This document shows, one piece after another, positions 25,763 through 33,875 of a stretch of DNA of 64,000 bases. The stretch lies in the NCBI RefSeq assembly GCF_004327355.1, contig NZ_QJUM01000019.1, forward strand, positions 62,001 to 126,000, written 5' to 3'. The DNA comes from Phytopseudomonas dryadis (GTDB taxonomy: Bacteria > Pseudomonadota > Gammaproteobacteria > Pseudomonadales > Pseudomonadaceae). The stretch's first letter is position 1. Every line of letters begins with the position of its first letter. The notes beneath the pieces are model-generated. The model saw only the letters and a program-made list of their open reading frames with translations, was not told the origin of the DNA and ran no database searches. The position numbers were made by a program, and so were the translations under genes.

Positions 25763-25981
25763 ATGCAAGACCGTTACCTGCAACCCCACCAAGCCCGCTC
25801 GCGCGAGCCCAATTCCTTCGAGGAGCTGCTCGGCGACTCCATCGAGCGCGCCTATGCCGCCGGCATCCACGACCTGCCGGGGCTGCTCGGCTACCTCAAC
25901 CAGGCCGGTCCGACCTGCCCGGGCGGCGAGCCCTGGAACGAGGACGCCTACAAGACCCTGATGGCCCGCCTGGGCGAATGA
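25763..25981 (+). CDS. Very small operon protein, function unknown
   Basis: A 72-residue acidic protein (MQDRYLQPHQARSREPNSF). I start it at 25763 because GGAGG lies 8 bases upstream; an in-frame ATG at 25748 overlaps the previous gene. The central part (FEELLGDSIERAYAAGIHDLPGLLGYLNQAG) looks helix-turn-helix-like. No catalytic motif is seen. The position immediately before the Rieske oxygenase suggests an accessory role, which is inference. Confidence 0.75.
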   Translation: MQDRYLQPHQARSREPNSFEELLGDSIERAYAAGIHDLPGLLGYLNQAGPTCPGGEPWNEDAYKTLMARLGE

Positions 25982-26003
25982 ATTCCCCATAGAGGAAAAC
26001 GCA

Positions 26004-27023
26004 ATGAGCACCGTCGATCCTGTTGAGCAACTCCTGGCCAATGGCCTGAAGAACCTCTGGTACCCCATCTGCCCGTCCAGCTTCATCGAGGACAAGCCGG
26101 TATCGCTGCGCCGCCTGGGCTACAAGCTGGCCCTGTGGCGCGATAGCGACGGCACCCTGCACGTGCTGGAAGACCACTGCCCGCACCGCGGCGCGCCGCT
26201 GTCGCGCGGGGTCAACCTGGGCGACCGCCTGCAGTGCCCCTACCACGGTGTAGAAGTGCGCTGCGACGGCGTCACCACCCGCGTGCCCGGCAGCCCCGGC
26301 TGCAAGCTGGAAGGCAGCCAGGCCACCCGTTTCTTCCACGTCGCCGAGGCCGCCGACGCGGTGTGGCTGTACAACGCCGCGAGCAACGTCGAGCAGGCGC
26401 CGCCGCTGCTGCTGCCCGAGCAACTGACCGATCCCGAATTCTCCTTCTTCCTCTGCTACACCGAATGGCGCGGCGACTACCGCTACGTGCTGGACAACGT
26501 CATGGACCCGATGCACGGCACCTACCTGCACAAGCAGTCGCACTCCATGTCCGAGGGCGAGAGCCAGGCCAAGTTCGTCACCCGCGACACCGACACCGGC
26601 TTCATCTTCGAGAAGGAAGGCCAGCGCGGGGTCAACTTCGACTGGACCGAATGGGCCGACACCGGCGTGCACTGGATGCGCCTGGAAATCCCCTATCCGA
26701 AGACCGGCGGCCCGGGCGGCAACTTCCACATCGTCGGCAGCTACACGCCGATCGCCCGCGACCTCTGCGCGGTGTTCCACTGGCGCTGCCGCCCGCTCAG
26801 CGGCTGGCAGCGCGACACCTGGCGCTTCCTCTACAAGAACCGCCTGGAGGCACGCCACTGGGCGGTGCTCGAACAGGACCGCGAAATCCTCGAATTCATG
26901 GACGCGGACGCCAACCAGCGCGAGAACCTCTACCAGCACGACCTGGGCCTGGTGCGCCTGCGCCGGCACATGAAGAACCTGGCCAAGGAACAGCTGGAAC
27001 TGATCGAGGCCAGGCAGCCATGA
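26004..27023 (+). CDS. Rieske non-heme iron oxygenase, terminal component
   Basis: A 339-residue oxygenase of the VanA/phthalate-dioxygenase type. The N-terminal Rieske [2Fe-2S] site reads CPHRGAPLSRG ... CPYHGVEV (C-x-H-x16-18-C-x2-H, about residues 60-82). The catalytic mononuclear iron site is in DNVMDPMHGTYLH, with two His and a nearby Asp. Enzymes of this group hydroxylate or demethylate aromatic acids using electrons from a reductase, here the last gene of the operon. AGAGGA precedes the ATG. Substrate unknown. Confidence 0.93.
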   Translation: MSTVDPVEQLLANGLKNLWYPICPSSFIEDKPVSLRRLGYKLALWRDSDGTLHVLEDHCPHRGAPLSRGVNLGDRLQCPYHGVEVRCDGVTTRVPGSPGCKLEGSQATRFFHVAEAADAVWLYNAASNVEQAPPLLLPEQLTDPEFSFFLCYTEWRGDYRYVLDNVMDPMHGTYLHKQSHSMSEGESQAKFVTRDTDTGFIFEKEGQRGVNFDWTEWADTGVHWMRLEIPYPKTGGPGGNFHIVGSYTPIARDLCAVFHWRCRPLSGWQRDTWRFLYKNRLEARHWAVLEQDREILEFMDADANQRENLYQHDLGLVRLRRHMKNLAKEQLELIEARQP

Positions 27024-27448
27024 GCGCCGTGCGCCGCATCCGCGCCGAGGGCGCGCCCGACCTGGCCACGGCCAGTTGGTCCAACGCCCTGCTGGTCGGC
27101 GAGGAACTGGTGCTGTCCGGCATGACCGGGCATCCGGCCACGCGCCAGGCCGCCGAGCGCGGCGCGCCGCTGGATGCCCATGCCCAGACCCTGGTGGTGC
27201 TGGGCAAGGTCAAGGCGCTGCTGGAAGCGGCGGGCGGGCATATCGGCAACATCTACAAGCTCAACGTCTATGTCACCCGCATCGCCGACAAGGACGAGGT
27301 CGGCCGCGCGCGGCGCGACTTCTTCGCCGGCCAGGCCACCTTCCCCGCCTCGACCCTGGTCGAGGTGAGCGGCCTGGTGTTCCCCGAGCTGGTGGTGGAA
27401 ATCGATGCCTGGGCGCGCCTGGACATCGACCTGGCGACCTGCGTCTGA
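27020..27448 (+). CDS. Rid-family (YjgF/YER057c) protein lacking the signature Arg
   Basis: A 142-residue trimer-type Rid protein. Family features are LVLSGMTGHPA, HIGNIYKLNVYVT and VEIDAWARL near the C-terminus. RidA enamine/imine deaminases carry an Arg in a PARSxVEV block. Here the block reads PASTLVEV, without that Arg, so it belongs to the non-archetypal Rid groups often found in catabolic operons. It may act on a reactive imine or an acyl/enol intermediate. It overlaps the Rieske stop by ATGA. Confidence 0.88.
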   Translation: MSAVRRIRAEGAPDLATASWSNALLVGEELVLSGMTGHPATRQAAERGAPLDAHAQTLVVLGKVKALLEAAGGHIGNIYKLNVYVTRIADKDEVGRARRDFFAGQATFPASTLVEVSGLVFPELVVEIDAWARLDIDLATCV

Positions 27449-27461
27449 GCAGAGGTACAGC

Positions 27462-28418
27462 ATGACCCACGACAACAGCATCACCGCCTTCGTCCACACC
27501 CTGCGCTTCGAGGCGCCAGGCATCATCAGCGTCGAGCTGCGCCCCCAGGGCGATGCGGCCTTCCCGTCCTTCGCCCCCGGCGCCCACATCGACCTGCACC
27601 TGGGCAACGGCCTGGTGCGCAGCTACTCGCTGCTCAACTCGCCGGCGGACAGCGGCCGCTACGTGGTGGGCATCCTGCGCGACCGCAACAGCCGTGGCGG
27701 CTCGGCCTACGTGCACCAGAACCTGCGGGTCGGCATGCCGTTGCCGATCTCCGCGCCGCGCAACCTGTTCCAGCTCGACGAAAGCGCCGGGCACACGGTG
27801 CTGGTGGCCGGTGGCATCGGCATCACGCCGATCCACTGCATGCTCAACCGCCTGCGCGAACTGGGCAGGTCGGTGGAGCTGCTGTACTGCGCGCGCACGC
27901 GCCTGGAGGCCGCCTTCGTCGAGGAACTGGCCGCCAGCGGCGCCAAGGTCCATCTGCACTTCGACGACGAGCAGGGCGGCCCCATCGACCTCAGGGCCTT
28001 CCTCGCCGAGCGGCCGGCCAGCGCGCACTTCTACTGCTGCGGGCCGACACCGATGATCGACGCCTTCGAGAACCACTGCGAAAGCCTCGGCCACGCCAAC
28101 GTGCATGTCGAACGCTTCGCCGCCGCGCCCCAGGCGCCGAGCGCGCCCCAGGGCAGCTACGAAGTGCAACTGGCGCGCAGCGGCCAGTGCATCGAGGTGC
28201 CGGGCGGCAAATCGCTGCTCGACGCCCTGCTGGAATCCGGTATCGAAGTGGACTGCAGCTGCCGCGAAGGCGTCTGCGGCGCCTGCGAGACCCGCGTCCT
28301 GGAAGGCGAGCCGGAACACCGCGACGGCGTGCTGACCAAGGCCGAGAAGGCCGCCAACAAGACCATGATGGTCTGCGTCTCCGGCTGCAAGGGCTCGCGC
28401 CTGGTGCTGGACCTGTAA
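27462..28418 (+). CDS. Rieske oxygenase reductase (class IA, VanB-like)
   Basis: A 318-residue reductase in the order flavin-binding (RSYSLLNSP at about residue 50), NAD-binding (VAGGIGITPIHCML, CGPTPMIDAF) and a C-terminal plant-type [2Fe-2S] domain with CSCREGVCGACETRV plus a downstream Cys (MVCVSGC). This is the VanB/phthalate-dioxygenase-reductase layout. It passes electrons from NAD(P)H to the Rieske oxygenase three reading frames upstream. The start at 27462 has GAGG 7 bases before it. Last gene of the operon, followed by a terminator. Confidence 0.93.
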   Translation: MTHDNSITAFVHTLRFEAPGIISVELRPQGDAAFPSFAPGAHIDLHLGNGLVRSYSLLNSPADSGRYVVGILRDRNSRGGSAYVHQNLRVGMPLPISAPRNLFQLDESAGHTVLVAGGIGITPIHCMLNRLRELGRSVELLYCARTRLEAAFVEELAASGAKVHLHFDDEQGGPIDLRAFLAERPASAHFYCCGPTPMIDAFENHCESLGHANVHVERFAAAPQAPSAPQGSYEVQLARSGQCIEVPGGKSLLDALLESGIEVDCSCREGVCGACETRVLEGEPEHRDGVLTKAEKAANKTMMVCVSGCKGSRLVLDL

Positions 28419-28451
28419 CACAGCTTCACCCTTGCCCCTTTGCTCCTCCTG

Positions 28452-28480
28452 AGCCGGCGTTACCCACGCCGGCTTTTTTT
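28452..28480 (+). terminator. Rho-independent terminator of the catabolic operon
   Basis: A perfect 9-bp stem (AGCCGGCGT with ACGCCGGCT) closes a 5-base loop and is followed by seven T residues. It lies 33 bases after the reductase stop codon and marks the operon end. Confidence 0.93.
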
Positions 28481-28482
28481 CG

Positions 28483-28577
28483 CCCGGATGCACTCCGGGC
28501 CCCTCCGGCATCAGGCCTTCCCGGATTACATCCGGGCCACCGCTCCGTGCCAATCCCCTCTCCCCCGGGAGAGGGTG
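28483..28577. repeat. Intergenic palindromic repeats (CCCGGATG and CCCTCTCCC types)
   Basis: Two hairpin-forming units lie in tandem. CCCGGATGCACTCCGGGCC and GGATTACATCCGGGCC form the first. CCCTCTCCCCCGGGAGAGGG (28558-28577) forms a near-perfect second hairpin. Both resemble repeats common in pseudomonad intergenic DNA. Confidence 0.65.
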
Positions 28578-28644
28578 CTTGCGCCGGCACCGATTCAACT
28601 TATTCCCACGCCAACTTATTCGAAGCACACATCGAAAAGTTCAC

Positions 28645-28667
28645 TGATGTTTTCCATATGAAACATA
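28645..28667 (+). promoter_or_regulatory. Palindrome matching the operon operator, upstream of porin
   Basis: ATGTTTTCCATATGAAACAT (28647-28666) has perfect 6-bp arms and fits GTTT-N8-AAAC, the same pattern as the two sites before the ABC-transporter gene. It suggests that the porin is in the regulon of the operon's IclR protein. This is inference from pattern matching. Confidence 0.45.
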
Positions 28668-29094
28668 AGTACGCCCACAAAGTTGTCACCGTGAATATTT
28701 TACGCACAGCGACTGTGCACTTTCGTTACTGCCGAAACCTGCCGTTTCCAGAGTGATACAGGACACCCCGTTTTATATCTAATCCATTGTTTTTACAGGA
28801 CTAATTACGAAAACGAAGAAATCCATACGCCTGGCATGCTTCATGCACAAATCAACGTGCCAGATATGAAACAAAACCAGCAACAAGCCGGCCTCGCGCA
28901 CCCGGCACGAACAGCATTGTCGAGCAAGACGAAAAGTTCGTTTACCCGGTGCCCGCGGCAATCACTGCAGACATAAAGAACAACCAGAAAACAACCGGCG
29001 AATACCGTGACAAGTTGTCCGCCAAGTTGGCGGCGACGGGAAAGTATTGCCCATAAGAAAGCTGCCACACATCAACTTTGCAGATGAGGTCAGA

Positions 29095-30318
29095 ATGAAA
29101 AAGCACTTGCTGTCGATCGCTCTTGCCGCCGTCACCGGCGCCACCTTCACCACCGCGCACGCGGCCGGCGCAGCGGCCGCCGCGCCGAAGAAACCCTTCC
29201 CCCATATCAGCCTGCGCAGCGACGACGGTAACAGCAGCCTGGATATCGGCGGCGCCCTGCGCATGAACTACCGCGACGAGGACTGGGAAACCACCGAGAA
29301 CAACGGCCGCTTCCTCTTCGACACCTTCCGCGTGGACGTGCAGGCCACCCACCATGACCTGTTCGCCGAGGTCGGCTACTGGTTCCAGGACGACGGCAAG
29401 CGCTCCATCGACCGTGGTTTCGTCGGCTACAGGTTCAACGAGACCTCCAGCCTGCAGCTGGGCGCCCCGTTCAAGCCCTTCGGCCTGGAGCCCTATCCGC
29501 AGTTCGGCTGGAGCTACCACATCCCCTTCTTCCTCGGTTACGGGGTCAGCGCCGGGGCCGGCGCCAAGTACATCTACAAGGACCAGGACTGGCACATCCA
29601 GGCCGGCTACTTCCCGCGCATGATGCCCAGCGACATCCGCTACTCGCCGGAAGTCGGCCGCTTCTCCGACCTCGACGACAACGCCATTGCCTTCATCCAT
29701 GGCGCCCAGGACAACGAGAAGCGCGACCAGCTCAACCTGCGCGTGGCACGCGACTTCGCCGGCGACGGCTGGAAGACCGAGGTCGGCGCCTCGCTGGCCG
29801 CGTCCAGGCTGTACAACGCCACCACCCGGGACGATGGCGACTACTGGGCCGCCGGCCTGCACGCGGTGATCAACCGCGGCAACTGGCACGTCACCACCCA
29901 GGGCATCCGCTACGCGTTCGATCCGAAGAACCCGGCCGGCATCAGCGACGCCAGCGTCCTCATGGGCACCAACGGCCTGACCCCGGCCTACCTGATCGCC
30001 GCCAAGGCCAGCGTGGTGTCCTTCAACGTCGGCTACGACGTCGCCACGCCGAACCTGGGCATGCTCAAGAAGCTGCGCTTCTACAACGACTACAGCCGCA
30101 TGTTCAAGGACGAGAGCGGCTGGGACGACTCGCAGATGTACACCGCCGGCGTACAGTTCTTCGCCATGCCGATCATGGGCTGGCTGGACTTCACCTGGGG
30201 CAAGAACGCCAACCCCTACGGCGGCGCGGAAAACGGCACCGGCTTCACCAGCACCACCTCATCGGGCAGCAACGACTGGTATTTGCGCACCAACCTGAAT
30301 ATCGGCTACTACTTCTGA
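29095..30318 (+). CDS. Outer-membrane porin
   Basis: A 407-residue beta-barrel protein. It has a signal peptide (about 1-22, AxA-type cleavage near AHAAG), alternating amphipathic strands throughout, and a C-terminal Phe (NIGYYF) that BAM recognises. The sequence style resembles the OprO/OprP and DcaP-like superfamily. The start at 29095 has GAGG upstream; an in-frame ATG at 29047 would add a non-signal extension. It probably supplies outer-membrane entry for the substrate imported by the catabolic operon's ABC system. The shared palindrome and adjacency support this, but specificity is unknown. Confidence 0.85.
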   Translation: MKKHLLSIALAAVTGATFTTAHAAGAAAAAPKKPFPHISLRSDDGNSSLDIGGALRMNYRDEDWETTENNGRFLFDTFRVDVQATHHDLFAEVGYWFQDDGKRSIDRGFVGYRFNETSSLQLGAPFKPFGLEPYPQFGWSYHIPFFLGYGVSAGAGAKYIYKDQDWHIQAGYFPRMMPSDIRYSPEVGRFSDLDDNAIAFIHGAQDNEKRDQLNLRVARDFAGDGWKTEVGASLAASRLYNATTRDDGDYWAAGLHAVINRGNWHVTTQGIRYAFDPKNPAGISDASVLMGTNGLTPAYLIAAKASVVSFNVGYDVATPNLGMLKKLRFYNDYSRMFKDESGWDDSQMYTAGVQFFAMPIMGWLDFTWGKNANPYGGAENGTGFTSTTSSGSNDWYLRTNLNIGYYF

Positions 30319-30395
30319 GCCTACCCGGGCACCTATCGCGGGTGCCTCGCGGCAAAACGGGCTCCGCCGCGGTCGTGCTGAAACGTCAACAGAGC

Positions 30396-31109
30396 CTAGA
30401 CCTGCCGCACTTGGTTCTCCAGTTCGAGCTTGAGGGCCGGATCGAGCTTGAGCTGGCGCGCCAGCTCTTCCAGGTAGGCGCGCTCCATGAAGTGTTCTTC
30501 GTCGACCATCAGCAGGCTGGCCACGTACATCTCCGCGGCCATTTCCGGCGTGCTGGCCGAACGCGCCACATCCGCCGGGTCCAGCGGTTTGTTCAGCTCG
30601 GCCTGGAGCCAGTGTTGCAGCTCGGCGTCGCTGGTCAGCTTGCTGAATTCGCCCTCGATCAACTGGCGCTCGCGCTCATCGACATGGCCATCGGCCTTGG
30701 CCGCCGCGACCAGCGCCTTGAGAATGCCCTGGCTGTGCAGTTCGACCTGCGGCGCCGGCAGGCGATCCAGGGTCTGCGGCTCGCCCTGGGGCGCGCCGGC
30801 CTGCTTGGCCTGCCAGTTGCCATAGGCCTTGTAGGCGATCACGCCGAGCGCGGCCAGGCCGCCATAGGTGATGACCTTGCCACCGAGCTTGCGCGCACTC
30901 TTGTTGCCCAGCAGCATGGCCAGCGCGGCACCGCCGCCGGCGCCCTTGAGCAGGGAGCCGATATCGGCGCCGCCCTTGCCCGCCGCGCCGCCACCGAGCA
31001 GGCCGCCTAGCGCCCCGCCCAGTCCCGAGGACGATTTGCCGGCGCTTTTCTGTTGCAGCAGGTCCTGCCCGGACTTCAGCAGTTGGTCGAGCAAACCGCG
31101 GGTATTCAT
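30396..31109 (-). CDS. DUF533/TerB-like membrane-associated protein (YebE-like)
   Basis: A 237-residue protein. The N-terminal region is low-complexity and Gly/Ala-rich (about residues 20-75), with one hydrophobic segment near VITYGGLAALGVIAYKAYG. A C-terminal helical TerB-like domain (about 110-237) contains AAKADGHVDERERQLIEGEF and VDEEHFMERAYLEELARQLKLDP. This is the YebE/DUF533 architecture, whose function is unknown. Convergent with the porin and divergent from the LysR gene. Confidence 0.85.
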   Translation of the reverse strand: MNTRGLLDQLLKSGQDLLQQKSAGKSSSGLGGALGGLLGGGAAGKGGADIGSLLKGAGGGAALAMLLGNKSARKLGGKVITYGGLAALGVIAYKAYGNWQAKQAGAPQGEPQTLDRLPAPQVELHSQGILKALVAAAKADGHVDERERQLIEGEFSKLTSDAELQHWLQAELNKPLDPADVARSASTPEMAAEMYVASLLMVDEEHFMERAYLEELARQLKLDPALKLELENQVRQV

Positions 31110-31294
31110 GGACGATCTCCTAAATTCAGGTCGGTGGACGAATCTACTGGGAAGTCCGACCGCCGTCGGTTACAGATTACGTCAGGATATTGCAGGGCGG
31201 CCGATAAGCGGGTGGCCAAAGAAAAACAGGCGAGGTCACTATAAAAAAGAATAGCCTTGGTTCCCAATCAATTCCCTAGATACACGGCAGCCCC

Positions 31295-32206
31295 ATGATG
31301 ACACTTCGCCAGATACGTCATTTCATCGCCGTCGCCGAAAGCGGATCCATATCCGCCGCCGCGCAGGCCGTGTTCATTTCCCAGTCCACCCTGACCCTGG
31401 CGATCCAGCAACTGGAGGAGGAAATCGGCGTCAGCCTGTTCAACCGCCACGCCAAGGGCATGAGCCTGACCCACCAGGGACACCAGTTCCTGCGCCAGGC
31501 ACACCTGATCCTGGCCACCGTGGACAACGCCAAGCGCAGCCTGCAACAGAGTACCGACCAGGTCGCCGGCAGCCTGACCATCGGCGTGACCAGCCTGGTC
31601 GCCGGTTACTACCTGGCCGACCTGATCACCCGCTTCCAGCGCGCCTACCCCAACGTGCAGACCCGGGTACTGGAAGACGAGCGCCCCTATATCGAGCACC
31701 TGCTGGTCAGCGGCGAGATCGATGTCGGCGTGCTGATCCTGTCCAACCTCGAAGACCGCCACGCCCTGCAGACCGAGGTCCTGACCCATTCCCCGCATCG
31801 CCTGTGGCTGCCGGCGCGCCATCCGCTGCTGGAGCGTGACAGCATCAGCCTGGCGGACGTGGCCGGCGAACCGCTGATCCAGCTCAACGCCGACGAAATG
31901 GGGCTGCACACCCAGCGCATCTGGACCCGCGCCGGCCTGACGCCGAACGTGACCCTGCGTACCGCCTCGGTGGAAGCGGTACGCAGCCTGGTGGCAGCGG
32001 GCCTCGGCCTGTCGATCCAGCCGGACATGACCTATCGCCCCTGGTCACTGGAGGGCGACATCATCGAAGCGCTACCGCTGGCCGACCTGAGCGAACCGCT
32101 GGATGTCGGCCTGGCCTGGCGGCGCGGCACCGCACGACCGGTGCTGGTCGACCCCTTCCTGACCCTCGCCCGCGAACAACCGCACAACCGCAAGGTTTCG
32201 ATTTAA
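31295..32206 (+). CDS. LysR-family transcriptional regulator
   Basis: A 303-residue LTTR. The N-terminal winged helix (about 3-62) has IRHFIAVAESGSISAAAQAVFISQSTLTLAIQQLEEEIG. A periplasmic-binding-like effector domain follows (about 90-295). The next gene cluster on the same strand encodes an aldehyde dehydrogenase and a polyamine-type transporter, which it probably controls. Two adjacent ATGs make the exact start ambiguous by one residue. Confidence 0.92.
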   Translation: MMTLRQIRHFIAVAESGSISAAAQAVFISQSTLTLAIQQLEEEIGVSLFNRHAKGMSLTHQGHQFLRQAHLILATVDNAKRSLQQSTDQVAGSLTIGVTSLVAGYYLADLITRFQRAYPNVQTRVLEDERPYIEHLLVSGEIDVGVLILSNLEDRHALQTEVLTHSPHRLWLPARHPLLERDSISLADVAGEPLIQLNADEMGLHTQRIWTRAGLTPNVTLRTASVEAVRSLVAAGLGLSIQPDMTYRPWSLEGDIIEALPLADLSEPLDVGLAWRRGTARPVLVDPFLTLAREQPHNRKVSI

Positions 32207-32310
32207 TCGAACGCTACTTTCAGTATTTAGAATTTGTAGACCTCTGCCCCGGACCCTAGTCTCGTAGCCAATCTAGAGGCAGGCGTTCCGGGCAACCCTG
32301 GAGCCGTCTC

Positions 32311-33798
32311 ATGCAGGCAGAAACCCGAAGAAGAAGTCCGAAGATGTCCGAACCCACCCTGCACAGCGCATTGCTGATCGACGGCCAGTTGGTCGCCGGG
32401 GAAGGTTCGGCCGAAACCATCGTCAATCCGGCCAGCGGCGAGGTACTCACGTCCATCGCCGAGGCCTCGCTGGAACAGGTGGAGGCCGCCGTGCAGGCCG
32501 CCCACCGCGCCTTTGCCGGCTGGTCGCGGACCACCCCGGCGCAGCGCGCCACGGCCCTGCTGGCCATCGCCGATGCCATCGAACAGAACGCCGAGCAGTT
32601 GGCCCGCCTGGAATCGCTGAACTGCGGCAAGCCGCTGCACCTGGCGCGCCAGGACGACCTCCCCGCCAGCGCCGACGTGTTCCGCTTCTTCGCTGGCGCC
32701 GTGCGCTGCCAGCAGGGCCAGCTGGCCGGCGAATACGTGCCCGGCCATACCAGCATGGTGCGCCGCGATCCGGTTGGCGTGATCGCGTCCATCGCGCCGT
32801 GGAACTACCCGCTGATGATGGCCGCATGGAAGATCGCCCCGGCCCTGGCCGCCGGCAACACCCTGGTGTTCAAGCCCTCGGAACACACCCCGCTGTCGAT
32901 CCTGGCACTGGCCCCGGCGCTGGCCGGCATCCTGCCCGCCGGCGTGCTGAACATCGTCTGCGGCGGGGGCGAAGGGGTCGGCAGCCAGTTGGTCGGTCAC
33001 CCGCGAGTGCGCATGGTGTCGCTGACCGGCGATATCGTCACCGGGCAGAAGATCCTGCAGAGCGCCGCGCGCACCCTCAAGCGCACGCACCTGGAACTGG
33101 GTGGCAAGGCCCCGGTGATCGTCTGCAACGATGCCGACATCGAGGCCGTGATCGAGGGCATCCGCACCCACGGCTACTACAACGCGGGCCAGGATTGCAC
33201 CGCCGCCTGCCGCATATACGCCCAGGCCGGCATCCACGACCGCCTGGTGCGCGAGCTGGGCGAAGCCGTGGCAAGCATCGGTTTCGCCCGCAAGAAGGAC
33301 AGCGACAACGAGATCGGTCCGCTGATCAGCGCGCGCCAACGCGATCGCGTGGCCAGCTTCGTCGAACGCGCCCTCGGCCAGCCGCACATCGAACGGGTCA
33401 CCGGCGCCGCCGCGCATTCCGGCGCGGGCTTCTATTACCAGCCGACGCTGCTGGCCGGCTGCAAGCAGAGTGACGAGATCGTCCAGCGCGAAGTGTTCGG
33501 CCCGGTGGTCACCGTGACCCGCTTCGAACAGTTGAGCCAGGCGCTGGACTGGGCCAACGACTCCGAGTACGGACTGGCCAGTTCGGTATGGACGCAGAAC
33601 CTGGACAAGGCCATGCAGGTCGCCGCCCGCCTGCAATACGGCTGCACCTGGATCAACACCCATTTCATGCTGGCCAGCGAGATGCCCCATGGCGGCCTCA
33701 AGCGCTCCGGCTACGGCAAGGACCTGTCCAGCGACTCGCTGGCCGACTACAGCGTGGTGCGCCACATCATGGCGCGTCACGGACAACAACTAGATTGA
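32311..33798 (+). CDS. Aldehyde dehydrogenase, aminobutyraldehyde/betaine-aldehyde type
   Basis: A protein of about 495 residues (484 if it begins at the alternative ATG 32344). The catalytic Cys lies in NAGQDCTAACRIYA, the Glu in LELGGKAPVIV, and the Asn in IAPWNYPL. The family oxidises 4-aminobutyraldehyde and related aldehydes from polyamine breakdown. TGGAG lies 8 bases before 32311, which I prefer. It heads the transport gene set and has a close paralogue at its far end (38260-39684). Confidence 0.9.
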   Translation: MQAETRRRSPKMSEPTLHSALLIDGQLVAGEGSAETIVNPASGEVLTSIAEASLEQVEAAVQAAHRAFAGWSRTTPAQRATALLAIADAIEQNAEQLARLESLNCGKPLHLARQDDLPASADVFRFFAGAVRCQQGQLAGEYVPGHTSMVRRDPVGVIASIAPWNYPLMMAAWKIAPALAAGNTLVFKPSEHTPLSILALAPALAGILPAGVLNIVCGGGEGVGSQLVGHPRVRMVSLTGDIVTGQKILQSAARTLKRTHLELGGKAPVIVCNDADIEAVIEGIRTHGYYNAGQDCTAACRIYAQAGIHDRLVRELGEAVASIGFARKKDSDNEIGPLISARQRDRVASFVERALGQPHIERVTGAAAHSGAGFYYQPTLLAGCKQSDEIVQREVFGPVVTVTRFEQLSQALDWANDSEYGLASSVWTQNLDKAMQVAARLQYGCTWINTHFMLASEMPHGGLKRSGYGKDLSSDSLADYSVVRHIMARHGQQLD

Positions 33799-33875
33799 CG
33801 AGAAACACCCGTTCGGCAGCGCTATCGCCGACATTCAACTGCCCCCATAACAGTCCAGAAGAAGAGGGAATCCCA

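Larger units (their letters stand above)
28419..29094. other. Intergenic region between catabolic operon and porin
   Basis: No gene is seen in about 675 bp. It holds the operon terminator (28452-28480), a CCCGGAT/ATCCGGG inverted repeat (about 28483-28536), a CCCTCTCCC/GGGAGAGGG hairpin (about 28557-28577), a GTTT-N8-AAAC palindrome (28649-28664), and then an AT-rich leader in front of the porin. Confidence 0.6.
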
